A stretch of DNA of 8,792 nucleotides from Actinomycetes bacterium (GCA_021790615.1 JAJYGW010000116.1:1-8792); one strand, 5' to 3'; numbered from the stretch's first letter, positions 1 to 7,318 are shown. The notes: generated by a model not told the origin, from the letters alone. Program-made: numbers and translations.

Positions 1-266
1 AAGTCGCCCGGGTCCTGCGGCCGGGCGGGGTGCTTCGGTTCTACGAGCACGTCCTCGCCGGTTCGGCAGGGATCGCTCGGGTGCAACGGGTGCTCGACCG
101 TGCCTGGCCGGCGGTCGCCGGTGGGTGCCACACGGCGAGGGACACCCTCGCGGCGATCGAGGCGGCAGGCTTCCGTCCGGAGTCGTGGCGCCGGTTTCGC
201 TTCCCGGCGTGCTCGATCTGCGCGCCCCTCTCGCCGCACGTGCTCGGGGAGGCGCGCCGCGAGTGA
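1..266 (+). CDS. METTL7-like class I SAM-dependent methyltransferase (C-terminal part, 5' end outside window)
   Basis: Open from the window edge (codon phase starts at base 3) to TGA at 264-266; 87 residues are visible. The first residues read VARVLRPGG followed by VLRFYEHV, the usual post-motif III strand of class I methyltransferases (RVLRPGG...EHV). What follows, with a Q-RVLD-W pair, a GGCH-x-RDT motif, an IEAAGF helix and an ending around PHVLGEA, matches the arrangement of METTL7/TMT1-like enzymes, which methylate small acceptors such as thiols or lipids with S-adenosylmethionine. The SAM-binding GxGxG motif would lie upstream and cannot be checked. The substrate cannot be told. It converges on the membrane protein gene at 329-1036. 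Family call is from motif recognition; METTL7-like is likely, and a generic UbiE/Methyltransf_11 protein is the alternative. Confidence 0.82.
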   Translation, partial: VARVLRPGGVLRFYEHVLAGSAGIARVQRVLDRAWPAVAGGCHTARDTLAAIEAAGFRPESWRRFRFPACSICAPLSPHVLGEARRE

Positions 267-288
267 GGGTCGCCCGTCCGGCCGGTGC

Positions 289-308
289 CGCCGTTCCCCA
301 CCACGGCG
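289..308. terminator. Hairpin between convergent genes, possible bidirectional terminator
   Basis: CGCCGT (289-294) pairs with ACGGCG (303-308) across an 8-nt loop, inside the 62-bp gap between a + strand stop (266) and a - strand stop (329). There is no T tract on either side, as is common in GC-rich actinobacteria. Position favours a terminator; the stem is short, so this is tentative. Confidence 0.35.
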
Positions 309-328
309 TCAGCGGGCTCTCCCCGCGT

Positions 329-1036
329 CTACGGCACCCGCGGGCTCGCCGCCCTCCGCAGGTCGGCCGGCGTGGTGTCCAGTGAGGTCGGAGGCGTTGG
401 CGCCCCCGTCCCCGCCGACGTGCCGAGGGCACGGTCGAGCCGGGTCGCCACACCGGCGAGGCCGAGGAAGAGGGCGGCGACCCACAGGCAGTTGACGAGC
501 GCGCCGGCGTAGCCGATCCTCGTGACGTCGATGAACGGGTAGGGGTACCAGTGCACGAACGCTCCCCGGGCGAGCGTGAACACGAGCCAGGCGAGGGGGT
601 AGGAGAGCGAGAGCCAGGCGACGCGCGCCGACGTCAGCCGCCGGGGACCGAAGAGGAGCCACCCGGCGACCGCGAGGACCGGGACGGCGGTGTGCACCAG
701 CTGGTTCCCGAACTCGTCGATCCCCGAGAGCACGAACACGCTCGACAGGGCGACGTGGTAGACGACGCCGGTCACGGTGATGGACACGAGAGCGGTGAGG
801 CGGAGGGTCGCGAAGCCGATGCCCGAGGCGCTCGGGCGGACGAGCAGGACCACCATCGCGATCCCGACGAGCAGGTTCGACTGGACGGTGAAGAAGGCGA
901 AGGTGTTGAGTGCCCGCAGGGTCGGGGTGTCGAAGCGCCCTGCCGTGTGGCTCGCGGTGTAGACGCTGAGGGCGACGCCCGCGAGCACACAGACCAGGGT
1001 GGCTGCGTACCACGGACGTGCCCAGCGGGAGCGCAT
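329..1036 (-). CDS. Pr6Pr-family six-helix membrane protein
   Basis: A 235-residue integral membrane protein. Hydrophobic segments at about residues 9-28, 43-66, 76-97, 112-130, 138-157 and 174-197 give six helices. Motifs typical of the Pr6Pr family are present: FFTVQSNLL (48-56) at the start of helix 2, TGVVYH (89-94), NQLVHTAVP (111-119) and YPYPFIDV (164-171). The C-terminal 35 residues are a polar Ala/Pro/Thr tail. The function of this family is not established. I chose ATG at 1036 rather than an upstream ATG at 1132 because the 32 extra residues are arginine-rich and unlike a membrane protein N-terminus, and because a TACGCT box sits 6 nt before 1036, as for a leaderless mRNA. It lies downstream of, and on the opposite side of a 159-bp gap from, the dienelactone hydrolase stop; same strand, but probably its own transcript. 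Confidence 0.85.
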   Translation of the reverse strand: MRSRWARPWYAATLVCVLAGVALSVYTASHTAGRFDTPTLRALNTFAFFTVQSNLLVGIAMVVLLVRPSASGIGFATLRLTALVSITVTGVVYHVALSSVFVLSGIDEFGNQLVHTAVPVLAVAGWLLFGPRRLTSARVAWLSLSYPLAWLVFTLARGAFVHWYPYPFIDVTRIGYAGALVNCLWVAALFLGLAGVATRLDRALGTSAGTGAPTPPTSLDTTPADLRRAASPRVP

Positions 1037-1048
1037 GGCGGGAGCGTA
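1037..1048 (-). promoter_or_regulatory. -10-like box giving a leaderless start for the Pr6Pr gene
   Basis: On the minus strand TACGCT (1048-1043) is followed by six bases and then the ATG at 1036; no Shine-Dalgarno sequence is visible. A TANNNT box 6-7 nt before a start codon is the usual pattern of actinobacterial leaderless transcripts. No convincing -35 was found. Confidence 0.45.
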
Positions 1049-1195
1049 GTGCCGGCCCGGTGCAATGGGGAGGGATCGGCGAGGTCTCGTCCTCGTACGG
1101 CGGCGAAGCGGCACCACCCACGCACCCGGCAAGACCCGCCCTGGGGCTCCTGTGACCCGCGTGCGGTTCGTCCCCGTGGGCCCGTGCGGCGGGGC

Positions 1196-1915
1196 CTAGC
1201 CGAGCCTCGCGCGGAGAAACGAGACGGTGCGCTCCCAGGCCGTACGTGCCGCGTCGGCGTCGTAGGTGCCGAGGTGGTTCTCGTCGTTGTGGAAGGCGTG
1301 GCCGGCGGGGTAGTAGAAGAACTCCACCGGGGCACCCGACTCCGCCCGGATCTTCGCCTCGAGCGCACGCGCATCCTCGACTGGGAAGAACGCGTCCTGC
1401 TCGCCGTAGTGGCCCTGGACGGCCGCGGTGAGCCCGGAGAAGTCAGCTGCCTGCGCGCCACTCCCCACGCCGTAGAACGGGACTGCTGCGGCGATCTTCC
1501 GGCCCTGCTGCAGGGCGAGGAGCAGCACGAAGCCCCCACCCATGCAGAACCCGACCGCTCCGACAGCGTCACCCGTCACCGCCTGGTGGGCGAGGAGGTA
1601 GTCGACCGCGCCCCCGAGGTCCCGCGCTGCGGCTGCCGTGTCGAGCGAGCCCATGAGCGACCCGGCCTCGTCGGCGTCGTGGGCGACCCGCCCACCGAAG
1701 AGGTCCGGGGCGAGGGCGACGAAGCCCTCCGCCGCCAGCCGGTCGGCGATCCCCGCGATGTGGTCGGTGAGGCCCCACCACTCCTGGATCACGATCACCC
1801 CGGGCCCCCGGCCCGTCGAGGGGAGCGCCAGGTAGCCGTGCGCCTGGTGCCCGTTGCTCGGGAAGCTCACGTTCTGGCGAGGGTTCTCCTGCGTCGCTGC
1901 GCTCTCGGATGCCAC
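1196..1915 (-). CDS. Dienelactone hydrolase family protein (alpha/beta hydrolase)
   Basis: 239 residues, the usual length for the DLH family. The full catalytic machinery is visible: nucleophile Cys124 in GFCMGGG, Asp174 in GEQDAFFP, His206 in PAGHAFHN, and the Glu of the QEWWGL motif (Glu45), equivalent to the glutamate that primes the cysteine in known carboxymethylenebutenolidases. PDLFGG (70-75) and PFYGVG (146-151) are also typical. Such enzymes hydrolyse dienelactone in chlorocatechol breakdown or other small esters/lactones; no catechol-pathway gene is adjacent, so the substrate is open. No signal peptide, hence cytoplasmic. The frame stays open upstream to 2257, but I chose GTG 1915 because GGAGGTGA lies 5 nt before it and because further upstream the frame would run into the divergent gene's 5' region. 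GTG 1924 is an alternative adding three residues. Confidence 0.9.
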   Translation of the reverse strand: MASESAATQENPRQNVSFPSNGHQAHGYLALPSTGRGPGVIVIQEWWGLTDHIAGIADRLAAEGFVALAPDLFGGRVAHDADEAGSLMGSLDTAAAARDLGGAVDYLLAHQAVTGDAVGAVGFCMGGGFVLLLALQQGRKIAAAVPFYGVGSGAQAADFSGLTAAVQGHYGEQDAFFPVEDARALEAKIRAESGAPVEFFYYPAGHAFHNDENHLGTYDADAARTAWERTVSFLRARLG

Positions 1916-1920
1916 TTCCG

Positions 1921-1928
1921 TCACCTCC
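1921..1928 (-). promoter_or_regulatory. Ribosome binding site deciding the dienelactone hydrolase start
   Basis: Minus-strand GGAGGTGA is a perfect complement to the 16S anti-SD core and lies 5 nt from GTG 1915. It overlaps the alternative GTG at 1924, which argues against that start. Confidence 0.65.
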
Positions 1929-1941
1929 ACCTCGACGTCTC

Positions 1942-2038
1942 GGTCGACGCCGACCCTACGCGCCCCGCCAGGTCGACGGATCGGTGAACGGGAGCCCGGC
2001 CGCCGACGTAGTCCGGCACGTCCCACCTCACGTCGACC
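1942..2038. promoter_or_regulatory. Divergent control region with three GGTCGACG copies
   Basis: The 140-bp gap between the divergent hydrolase (start 1915) and secreted-protein (start 2056) genes holds GGTCGACG at 1942-1949 and 1971-1978 and its inverse CGTCGACC at 2031-2038. A minus-strand TAGGGT box (1958-1953) between the first two copies could be the -10 of the hydrolase promoter, giving a leader of about 30 nt. The repeated octamer could be an operator, but GTCGAC is common in GC-rich DNA. No clear promoter for the + gene was found. Confidence 0.3.
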
Positions 2039-2055
2039 GAACCCTTGGAGGACCC

Positions 2056-3273
2056 ATGCACGAGACCGCACTTCCGAACCCGGCGCCCCGACGGGCCCGC
2101 CGGTGGCACCGTCCGGCGCTCGCCGGTGGCGCCCTGCTCGGTGCCGCAGCGCTGCTCGCGGCGTCGGCAGGCGCCGCAGCCGCTGCAACCCCCTCGATGG
2201 TGGGTGGCCAGGGCGGCACGATGGCGGGACCGGGGTCACTCGCCCAGCTCCGCGCACACTTCGTCGCCTCGGTCGTCGCGCCGAACGGCGATGCGAACCC
2301 CTATTCGCTCGCGATCGTGCCGATCACGGCTGGCCACCTCACCGCAGGCAACGTGCTGGTGACGGACTTCAACAACGGCGCTGGCCTGGCGGGCGCCGGC
2401 ACGTCGATCATGCAGGTGGACCCGGCGACGGGTTCGTCGAGCCTGTTCTTCCAGGGCAGCGCGGCCAACGGGATCGTCGGACCAGTTGGCATCGCGCTCA
2501 ACCCGGCCAAGGACATCGTCTGGCTCGGCGACTACGGCCCTGCCAACGCCGCCGGCGTCTACGACGGCTCGAACGGGAGCGTGGCGCTCGTGAGCCCGGC
2601 GGGTGCAGCGGTGCCCGGCGCGCTGTTCGACAACACGACGACCGGCATGCCCATCTTCAACGGGGTCTGGGGCCAGGCAGTGAGCGACGTCAACGGCTCC
2701 GTCTCCTTCTACTGGACCAACGCGGGCAACGGCACGACGGGCCAGGGTGGTGGCGGCATCTGGCGCCTCGACCCGCTCGCCGGCAACACCGGTCAGCCCC
2801 TCGGCTCGACCTACACGCTCCTTGCCAAGGGACTGCCTGCCAGTCCGGCCGGCTCCACGGCAGCAACGGCGGCCGGCCCGCAGGGCATGGTGTTCGACCC
2901 GGCGAACGACACCCTCTACGTCTCGGACGACGCCACGAACGAGATCGTCGCGATCCCCGCTGCGAACAGCGCAACCGGTCCGGCGACGCCGATCGTCGTT
3001 CGGGCGGGTGGGCCGCTGCACGCCCCCCAGCAGCTGGCGATCGACCCGTCGAACGGCAACCTCCTGGTCGTCAACGGGGCCGTGAACAACGACCTCGTCG
3101 AGCTCACGACCTCCGGGCGCGTCGTCGGCGTGAAGAACATCGCCCCGGAGAGCCCCGCCGGCTCGCTCTTCGGCCTCGCGGCGACGACGGTCAACGGCCA
3201 GACGGTCATCTACTTCGACAACTCGGCAACGGGGTCGCTCGAGGCGCTGGCTCCGGCTGCCGGGATGCACTGA
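2056..3273 (+). CDS. Secreted NHL/YncE-like beta-propeller protein
   Basis: 405 residues. The N-terminus is an export signal: a basic stretch (RRARRWHR, 12-19), a hydrophobic Ala/Leu/Gly core (20-43), and a likely cleavage site near residue 44 before TPSMVGG. RR pairs are present but the exact twin-arginine consensus is not, so Sec is as likely as Tat. The mature part shows repeated propeller-strand phrases: VGPVGIALNPAKD-x-VWLGD (about 141-160), PQGMVFDPANDTLYVSDD (about 275-293) and PQQLAIDPSNGNLLVVN (about 325-341), each a G/Q-hydrophobic-DP-x-N-x-L-x-V unit as in NHL or YncE-like blades. It is rich in Asn, Thr and Gly, as in extracellular proteins. No LPXTG anchor, lipobox or catalytic motif is seen, so role and ligand are unknown. 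ATG 2056 was chosen over the open frame from 1909 because GGAGGA (2047-2052) precedes it and it places the signal peptide at the N-terminus. It is divergent from the hydrolase. Confidence 0.82.
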   Translation: MHETALPNPAPRRARRWHRPALAGGALLGAAALLAASAGAAAAATPSMVGGQGGTMAGPGSLAQLRAHFVASVVAPNGDANPYSLAIVPITAGHLTAGNVLVTDFNNGAGLAGAGTSIMQVDPATGSSSLFFQGSAANGIVGPVGIALNPAKDIVWLGDYGPANAAGVYDGSNGSVALVSPAGAAVPGALFDNTTTGMPIFNGVWGQAVSDVNGSVSFYWTNAGNGTTGQGGGGIWRLDPLAGNTGQPLGSTYTLLAKGLPASPAGSTAATAAGPQGMVFDPANDTLYVSDDATNEIVAIPAANSATGPATPIVVRAGGPLHAPQQLAIDPSNGNLLVVNGAVNNDLVELTTSGRVVGVKNIAPESPAGSLFGLAATTVNGQTVIYFDNSATGSLEALAPAAGMH

Positions 3274-3359
3274 GCTCCACGGAGGTGATGACACGCGGCT
3301 GAGCGGGCGGCGTCGCCTCTTCGGAGCTGTTGCGCGTGTCGTGGCCAGGCTGGGAAGGA

Positions 3360-3399
3360 GCGAACCGGGGGCGTGGCTTCGGCTGCGCCCCCGGTTCGC
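3360..3399. terminator. Perfect 14-bp inverted repeat in convergent gap, probable bidirectional terminator
   Basis: GCGAACCGGGGGCG (3360-3373) is exactly complementary to 3386-3399, with a 12-nt loop (3374-3385) that can pair further around a TTCGG core. It lies 86 nt after the secreted-protein stop and 104 nt after the exporter stop on the other strand. No T-run follows on either strand, so it would be a T-less actinobacterial type terminator, or a transcript-end stabilising structure. Confidence 0.5.
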
Positions 3400-3463
3400 G
3401 TCCTCGACGAGGCCTCTGGCGACACCCCCAGTGCCCGCCCCCGGCTGGACCTTCGGCCGTACC

Positions 3464-3483
3464 CGGACCGGGTCCCTGGTCCG
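3464..3483. other. Small GGACC hairpin near the exporter stop
   Basis: CGGACC (3464-3469) pairs with GGTCCG (3478-3483) over an 8-nt loop that itself contains another GGTCC. It is 21 nt from the exporter stop codon on the minus strand and could act in 3' end formation. Short stems arise easily at this GC content. Confidence 0.25.
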
Positions 3484-3503
3484 CTCCCCGCCGCGATCCC
3501 CGG

Positions 3504-5405
3504 CTACGGCTCCGATTCGCCCTCTCGGTCAACTTCTCGGCGTCGCCCGTCCCGATCCTCGCCGAGCCGTGGAGCACCACGGTCTTCGCCGAGCAGGAGG
3601 CGTCGTCCGCCTCTGGCGACCCAGCCCATGTGCTCGTCGTCCGGGTCCTCGCTGCGGGAGGTGCCGGCTCGGCCCCAGCCGCGACCGTCCCCCAAGGGAT
3701 CGACGAGCCGGTGCGCGAGCTCGCGGCGCCAACTCGAGCGAGCCTGCGCAGCCTCGGGGGTGTCCGGGTGGACGAGGCGGGTCACGTGGGGGGCGCCGGG
3801 GCCGCGGTGGAAGCGCTCGGCGGCTGCCTCGACGGCGGCGTCCGCGGCCGTGTAGTGCTCCCGGCTGCGGAGGTACTGCTCCCACGAGCTGACGAGGAAG
3901 GTCTCGACGAAGAGCCCGTGCTCGATCACATCCTCGTAGACACCCCATCGGGTCGCGCCGAGCCGGCGGCGCACGAGGCGCAGCTCGGCCATCTCGGCGA
4001 GGAAGTCCTCGACGTCGTCCTCGTCGAGGAGGTACTCCACGAGGATCATGACCGGTCCGTCGTCCGGGTCGACATGGTCGCCCGCGACGACTCCCGGGAG
4101 GGAGATGATCCGCAGCCCCTCGGTGTCGACGACAGGCAGCCCGAGGCGGGAGATGAGGAGGAGGCCGGGGAGGAACAGCGCAGCGTCGATGCCGAGCGTC
4201 AGCCGGAGCGGGAGGAGGGAGTCGACGACGCCGAAGGCCACGCCGCCGAGGGCATACGGGGCCTGCTGTACCAGGTAGTAGCTCGCGAGTGCACGCGTCC
4301 GGACCCAGGTCGGGGCGGAGTTGCGGGTGGCGATCGTGAGGACGGTGGTCACCCAGACCCAGCAGCCGCCGGCGAGCAGCAGGGCGGGAACGGCCACGAA
4401 CGGGGTCGGCTCGAACGCGAGCGCGCCGACCGCGAGGGCGTTGGCCGCCGTCGCGAGCCCGATCAGCACGTCGAGGTGGAGCGCTCCGTTGAGCCGCGGC
4501 AGGACGAGGGCGGCGAGGAGCGCGCCCACCCCTCCGAGGGCCAGGTAGAGGCCGTAGACGAAGGCCGAGGCGTGGAGGTAGTGCGCCGAGACGAGCGGGA
4601 GGAGCGCCCCCAGTGCGGCAGCGGGAAACACGTAGAGCCCGGTTCGGGCAGCGATGGTCCGCAAGCCGGGGGTGTAGTAGAAGAAGCGCCAACCTGCGGA
4701 GATCGCACCGAACAGTCGCTCCGCCGCCGCGGCCCCCGGGGTGGAGAGGGCGAGCTCGCTCCGGCCCCGCCAGACGAACAGGAAGCCGATGAGCGGGATC
4801 ACCAGCACCGCGCAGGTTGCGAACAGGACCGTCGCCTTTGCCGTGTGGAGGATGTAGCCCCCGAGGATGGGCCCGAGCACCTGGCCGATGTTCCACTGGA
4901 AGCTGTCGATGCTGAGGGCGACGGGGACCAGCGAGGACGGCACGAGGCTGCTCACCGTGTTCCACCACGACGGGGACGAGGTCCCGCTCGCGATCCCGAC
5001 GCCCGCCAGGCCGATGAGAAGCGTGGCCGGGGTCAGCGCCCCCGCAGCGGAGACCAGCACCAGGAAGAGCGCCGAGGAGAGCAGGATCAGCTTCGCGAGG
5101 AGCAGGATTGCCCGGCGGTCGCGGGCATCCGCCGCGGCGCCGGAGAGCGACGCGCTGAGCAGCCCCGTGATCGAGGTCATGGCGGCCGCCAGCGTCACGA
5201 GCACCGGGACCTTGGTGAGGCTCTCCATGATGAAGCCGCTCACCAGGGACAGGATCCAGATCCCGATGTTCGAGAAGACCGCGGTGCCCTCGAGCCAGCG
5301 GAACGCGCGCACGCCGAAGGGCGCGAGGAGGGAGGTCGGGGCCGGCCCCTGCCCGGGTGGGCTCGCCGCTGGCCCGACCGCGGCGGTCTCTGCGGTGGTG
5401 CTCAC
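3504..5405 (-). CDS. MFS exporter, EntS/MFS_3 type, with C-terminal soluble domain
   Basis: 633 residues in the inner membrane. Residues about 28-445 hold around twelve hydrophobic segments, beginning RAFRWLEGTAVFSNIG..., with an MFS motif A-like loop SGAAADARDRRAI (88-100) after helix 2 and SFQWNIGQVLGPILGG in the first half, typical of the MFS_3 (PF05977) group that includes the enterobactin exporter EntS. After the helices, residues about 450-545 form a soluble alpha/beta region (MILVEYL, DVEDFLAEM, WGVYED, VETFLVSSWEQYLR, HYTAAD) like the ABM/monooxygenase-like extension often found in this family. A polar, arginine-rich tail ends the protein. The start is GTG 5405: its GTGA overlaps the glpD stop by 4 nt, giving translational coupling, so it is cotranscribed with glpD. 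The exported substrate cannot be inferred; a siderophore-type or drug-like small molecule is family knowledge only. Confidence 0.88.
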   Translation of the reverse strand: MSTTAETAAVGPAASPPGQGPAPTSLLAPFGVRAFRWLEGTAVFSNIGIWILSLVSGFIMESLTKVPVLVTLAAAMTSITGLLSASLSGAAADARDRRAILLLAKLILLSSALFLVLVSAAGALTPATLLIGLAGVGIASGTSSPSWWNTVSSLVPSSLVPVALSIDSFQWNIGQVLGPILGGYILHTAKATVLFATCAVLVIPLIGFLFVWRGRSELALSTPGAAAAERLFGAISAGWRFFYYTPGLRTIAARTGLYVFPAAALGALLPLVSAHYLHASAFVYGLYLALGGVGALLAALVLPRLNGALHLDVLIGLATAANALAVGALAFEPTPFVAVPALLLAGGCWVWVTTVLTIATRNSAPTWVRTRALASYYLVQQAPYALGGVAFGVVDSLLPLRLTLGIDAALFLPGLLLISRLGLPVVDTEGLRIISLPGVVAGDHVDPDDGPVMILVEYLLDEDDVEDFLAEMAELRLVRRRLGATRWGVYEDVIEHGLFVETFLVSSWEQYLRSREHYTAADAAVEAAAERFHRGPGAPHVTRLVHPDTPEAAQARSSWRRELAHRLVDPLGDGRGWGRAGTSRSEDPDDEHMGWVARGGRRLLLGEDRGAPRLGEDRDGRRREVDREGESEP

Positions 5406-7252
5406 GGCACGGCCGCCCCGTCCGGTTCGGGCCCGACGGGCGCCGCGGGTGCGAGGGGGAGCCCGGGCGCAGGGGTGAGGTCGGTCGCCGAGGCGCTCTC
5501 GGGGACGAGGGGACGCTCGGGCGCGATGTCGCCGGCCTCGTTCCGCGTCGTCGCGGCAGAGCGGTCGTCGGGCTCCTCCTGGGCGCGTCGCTCGGCCTCG
5601 ACCCGGCGTGTGTAGTGCGCCACCTCGGCCCGGATGCGCGCCTCGTCCCACCCGAGGACGTCCGCCAGCAGCGCCGCTGCCGGGCGAGCGGCGGCGAGCC
5701 CCCGGTCGGGGTACTCGATGCTGGCCCGGGTCCGGCGCGTGAGCACGTCCTCCAAGTGGCGCGCGCCTTCGTGGGTCGCCGCATAGCGGATCTCGGCGCG
5801 TAGGTAGCCCGGGGCCCCCTCGAGCGGCTCGGCCAGGCTCGGGTCCTCGAGCGTCGGTCCGAGCACCTCGTGGAGGAGGCTGCCGTACCGGCCGAGCAGG
5901 CGGTCGATCTGGACCGGGTCGACGTGGTAGGTGTGGGCGAGGCGGGAACGCTGGTTTCGCAGGGCGGCGAAACCGGGCGCGCCGAGCAGCGGTGTGTCGG
6001 CGGTCGCCGAGCGGGGCCAGTCGCCCCCGAGCACCTCCACTGCGGCGTCGACCGCATCCGCGGCCATGACCCGGTAGGTCGTGTACTTGCCCCCCGCCAC
6101 CACGACGAGCCCGGGAGTCGGCGTCGCCACGACGTGCTCGCGGCTCAGCTTGCTCGTCGCGTCGGACTCGCCGGCGAGGAGGGGGCGGAGCCCTGCGTAG
6201 ACGCCGACGACGTCCTCGGTGCCGAGCGGGCGCGCGAGGTAGCGGTTGACGTGCTCGAGCAGGTAGGTGACGTCCGAGGCACTGGCCGCCGGGTGGGCGC
6301 GCTCGAGGGTCCAGTCGGTGTCGGTCGTGCCGATGATCCAGTGCTCGCCCCAGGGCAGCACGAAGAGCACGCTGGTCTCGGTCCGGAGGATGAGTGCGGT
6401 CTGGCCCTCGATGCTGGCTGCCGGGACGACCAGGTGGACTCCCTTCGACGCGCGCACCCGCACGCTGCCCGCGGCGCCGGCGAGGCCCTCGACGTCCTCG
6501 GTCCACACGCCCGTTGCGTCGAGCACGACCCGGGCCCGGACCGGGATCGTCGCCCCGGCCGACGCCTCGGCGTCGAGGTCGGCGACGGTCGCGCCCACCA
6601 CCCGCCCCGCCTCTCGTTCGACGCGGACGACCTGGGCCCGGTTGGCGACGACCGCGCCGTACGCGGCGGCGGTGCGCGCCACCATCAGGGTGTGGCGGGC
6701 GTCGTCGACCTGCGCGTCGTAGAAGCGGATCGCGCCGACGAGCGCATCGGGGCGCAGCCCGGGGAAGAGCCGCAGCGCCGCCCGCCGGGAGAGGTGCCGG
6801 TGGTGCGGCAGGCCCGCGGTCGTGCGTCCGGTGGCGGCGAGTGCGTCGTAGAGCAGCACGCCGGCACCGAGGTAGGCCCGCTCCCACACCGGGTGGGTGA
6901 GCGGGAGCAGGAACGGGAGCGGCCGCACGAGGTGGGGCGCCAGGCGCTCGAGCAGGAGCCCCCGCTCGACGAGCGCCTCGCGCACGAGGTGGAAGTCGAG
7001 CTGCTCGAGGTAGCGCAGCCCGCCGTGGATCAGCTTGCTCGACCGGCTCGAGGTACCGGCGGCGAAGTCGCGGGCCTCCACCAGCGCGACCGAGAGCCCT
7101 CGGGTCGCCGCGTCGAGCGCGGAGCCGGCCCCGACGACGCCGCCACCCACGACGAGCAGGTCGAAGGTTTCGGCGCCGAGGCGCTCGAGTGCCGTCTGGC
7201 GGGTGTCGGGGCCGAGCGGAGCCGTGCCGGCGCCGGGGAGCGAGGGAAGCAC
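5402..7252 (-). CDS. glpD: Aerobic glycerol-3-phosphate dehydrogenase (FAD-dependent)
   Basis: Oxidises sn-glycerol 3-phosphate to dihydroxyacetone phosphate, passing electrons through FAD to the quinone pool at the membrane. 616 residues. Both family signatures are complete: the FAD-binding VGGGVVGAGSALDAATRG (35-52) and GGKYTTYRVMA (387-397). Also visible are SSRSSKLIHGGLRYLEQ (68-84), LDATGVW (244-250), GTTDTDW (308-314), YAGLRPL (352-358) and the C-terminal helical GlpD domain (about 420-550, with RRTRAS). Residues about 563-616 are a Pro/Ala/Glu-rich tail not expected in the family. The start is the only one available: an in-frame TGA lies at 7309-7307 with no start codon before GTG 7252. 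A GGAGG sits only 2 nt upstream of it, an unusually short spacing. No glpK or glpF is beside it; the coupled downstream gene is an exporter. Its promoter must lie in the repeat region upstream or be shared with the HNH gene. Confidence 0.95.
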   Translation of the reverse strand: MLPSLPGAGTAPLGPDTRQTALERLGAETFDLLVVGGGVVGAGSALDAATRGLSVALVEARDFAAGTSSRSSKLIHGGLRYLEQLDFHLVREALVERGLLLERLAPHLVRPLPFLLPLTHPVWERAYLGAGVLLYDALAATGRTTAGLPHHRHLSRRAALRLFPGLRPDALVGAIRFYDAQVDDARHTLMVARTAAAYGAVVANRAQVVRVEREAGRVVGATVADLDAEASAGATIPVRARVVLDATGVWTEDVEGLAGAAGSVRVRASKGVHLVVPAASIEGQTALILRTETSVLFVLPWGEHWIIGTTDTDWTLERAHPAASASDVTYLLEHVNRYLARPLGTEDVVGVYAGLRPLLAGESDATSKLSREHVVATPTPGLVVVAGGKYTTYRVMAADAVDAAVEVLGGDWPRSATADTPLLGAPGFAALRNQRSRLAHTYHVDPVQIDRLLGRYGSLLHEVLGPTLEDPSLAEPLEGAPGYLRAEIRYAATHEGARHLEDVLTRRTRASIEYPDRGLAAARPAAALLADVLGWDEARIRAEVAHYTRRVEAERRAQEEPDDRSAATTRNEAGDIAPERPLVPESASATDLTPAPGLPLAPAAPVGPEPDGAAVP

Positions 7253-7281
7253 GGCCTCCAGTCTGCCGCGCCTCGCCGCGT

Positions 7282-7293
7282 GACCGGGCGGTC
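7282..7293. promoter_or_regulatory. Inverted repeat just upstream of glpD, possible operator
   Basis: GACCGGGCGGTC has GACCG/CGGTC arms around a 2-bp centre and lies 30 nt before the glpD start. Position fits an operator, but it may also be a chance palindrome in GC-rich DNA. Confidence 0.25.
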
Positions 7294-7295
7294 GG

Positions 7296-7318
7296 GGGGT
7301 TGCCTCTCAGGCAAGCCC
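7296..7318. other. Stem-loop between HNH gene and glpD
   Basis: TTGCC (7300-7304) pairs with GGCAA (7310-7314) over loop TCTCA, and GGG (7296-7298) pairs with CCC (7316-7318) beyond one mismatch. Lying downstream of the HNH stop and before glpD on the same strand, it could attenuate or end the HNH transcript. No T tract is present. Confidence 0.35.

Noticed and set aside
1037..1132. N-terminal extension of the Pr6Pr protein to ATG 1132
   Set aside because: The extra 32 residues are Arg/Pro-rich before the first membrane helix, and the -10-like box at 1043-1048 supports ATG 1036.
551..1987. A 478-codon + strand open frame over the Pr6Pr and hydrolase genes
   Set aside because: It spans two genes and their gap on the opposite strand without recognisable motifs; a shadow.
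3330..5615. A 761-codon + strand open frame, antisense to the exporter and the end of glpD
   Set aside because: Its translation is low-complexity Arg/Glu/Gly/Asp with no fold motifs, while the opposite strand gives clear MFS and GlpD motifs. It is a GC-driven shadow.
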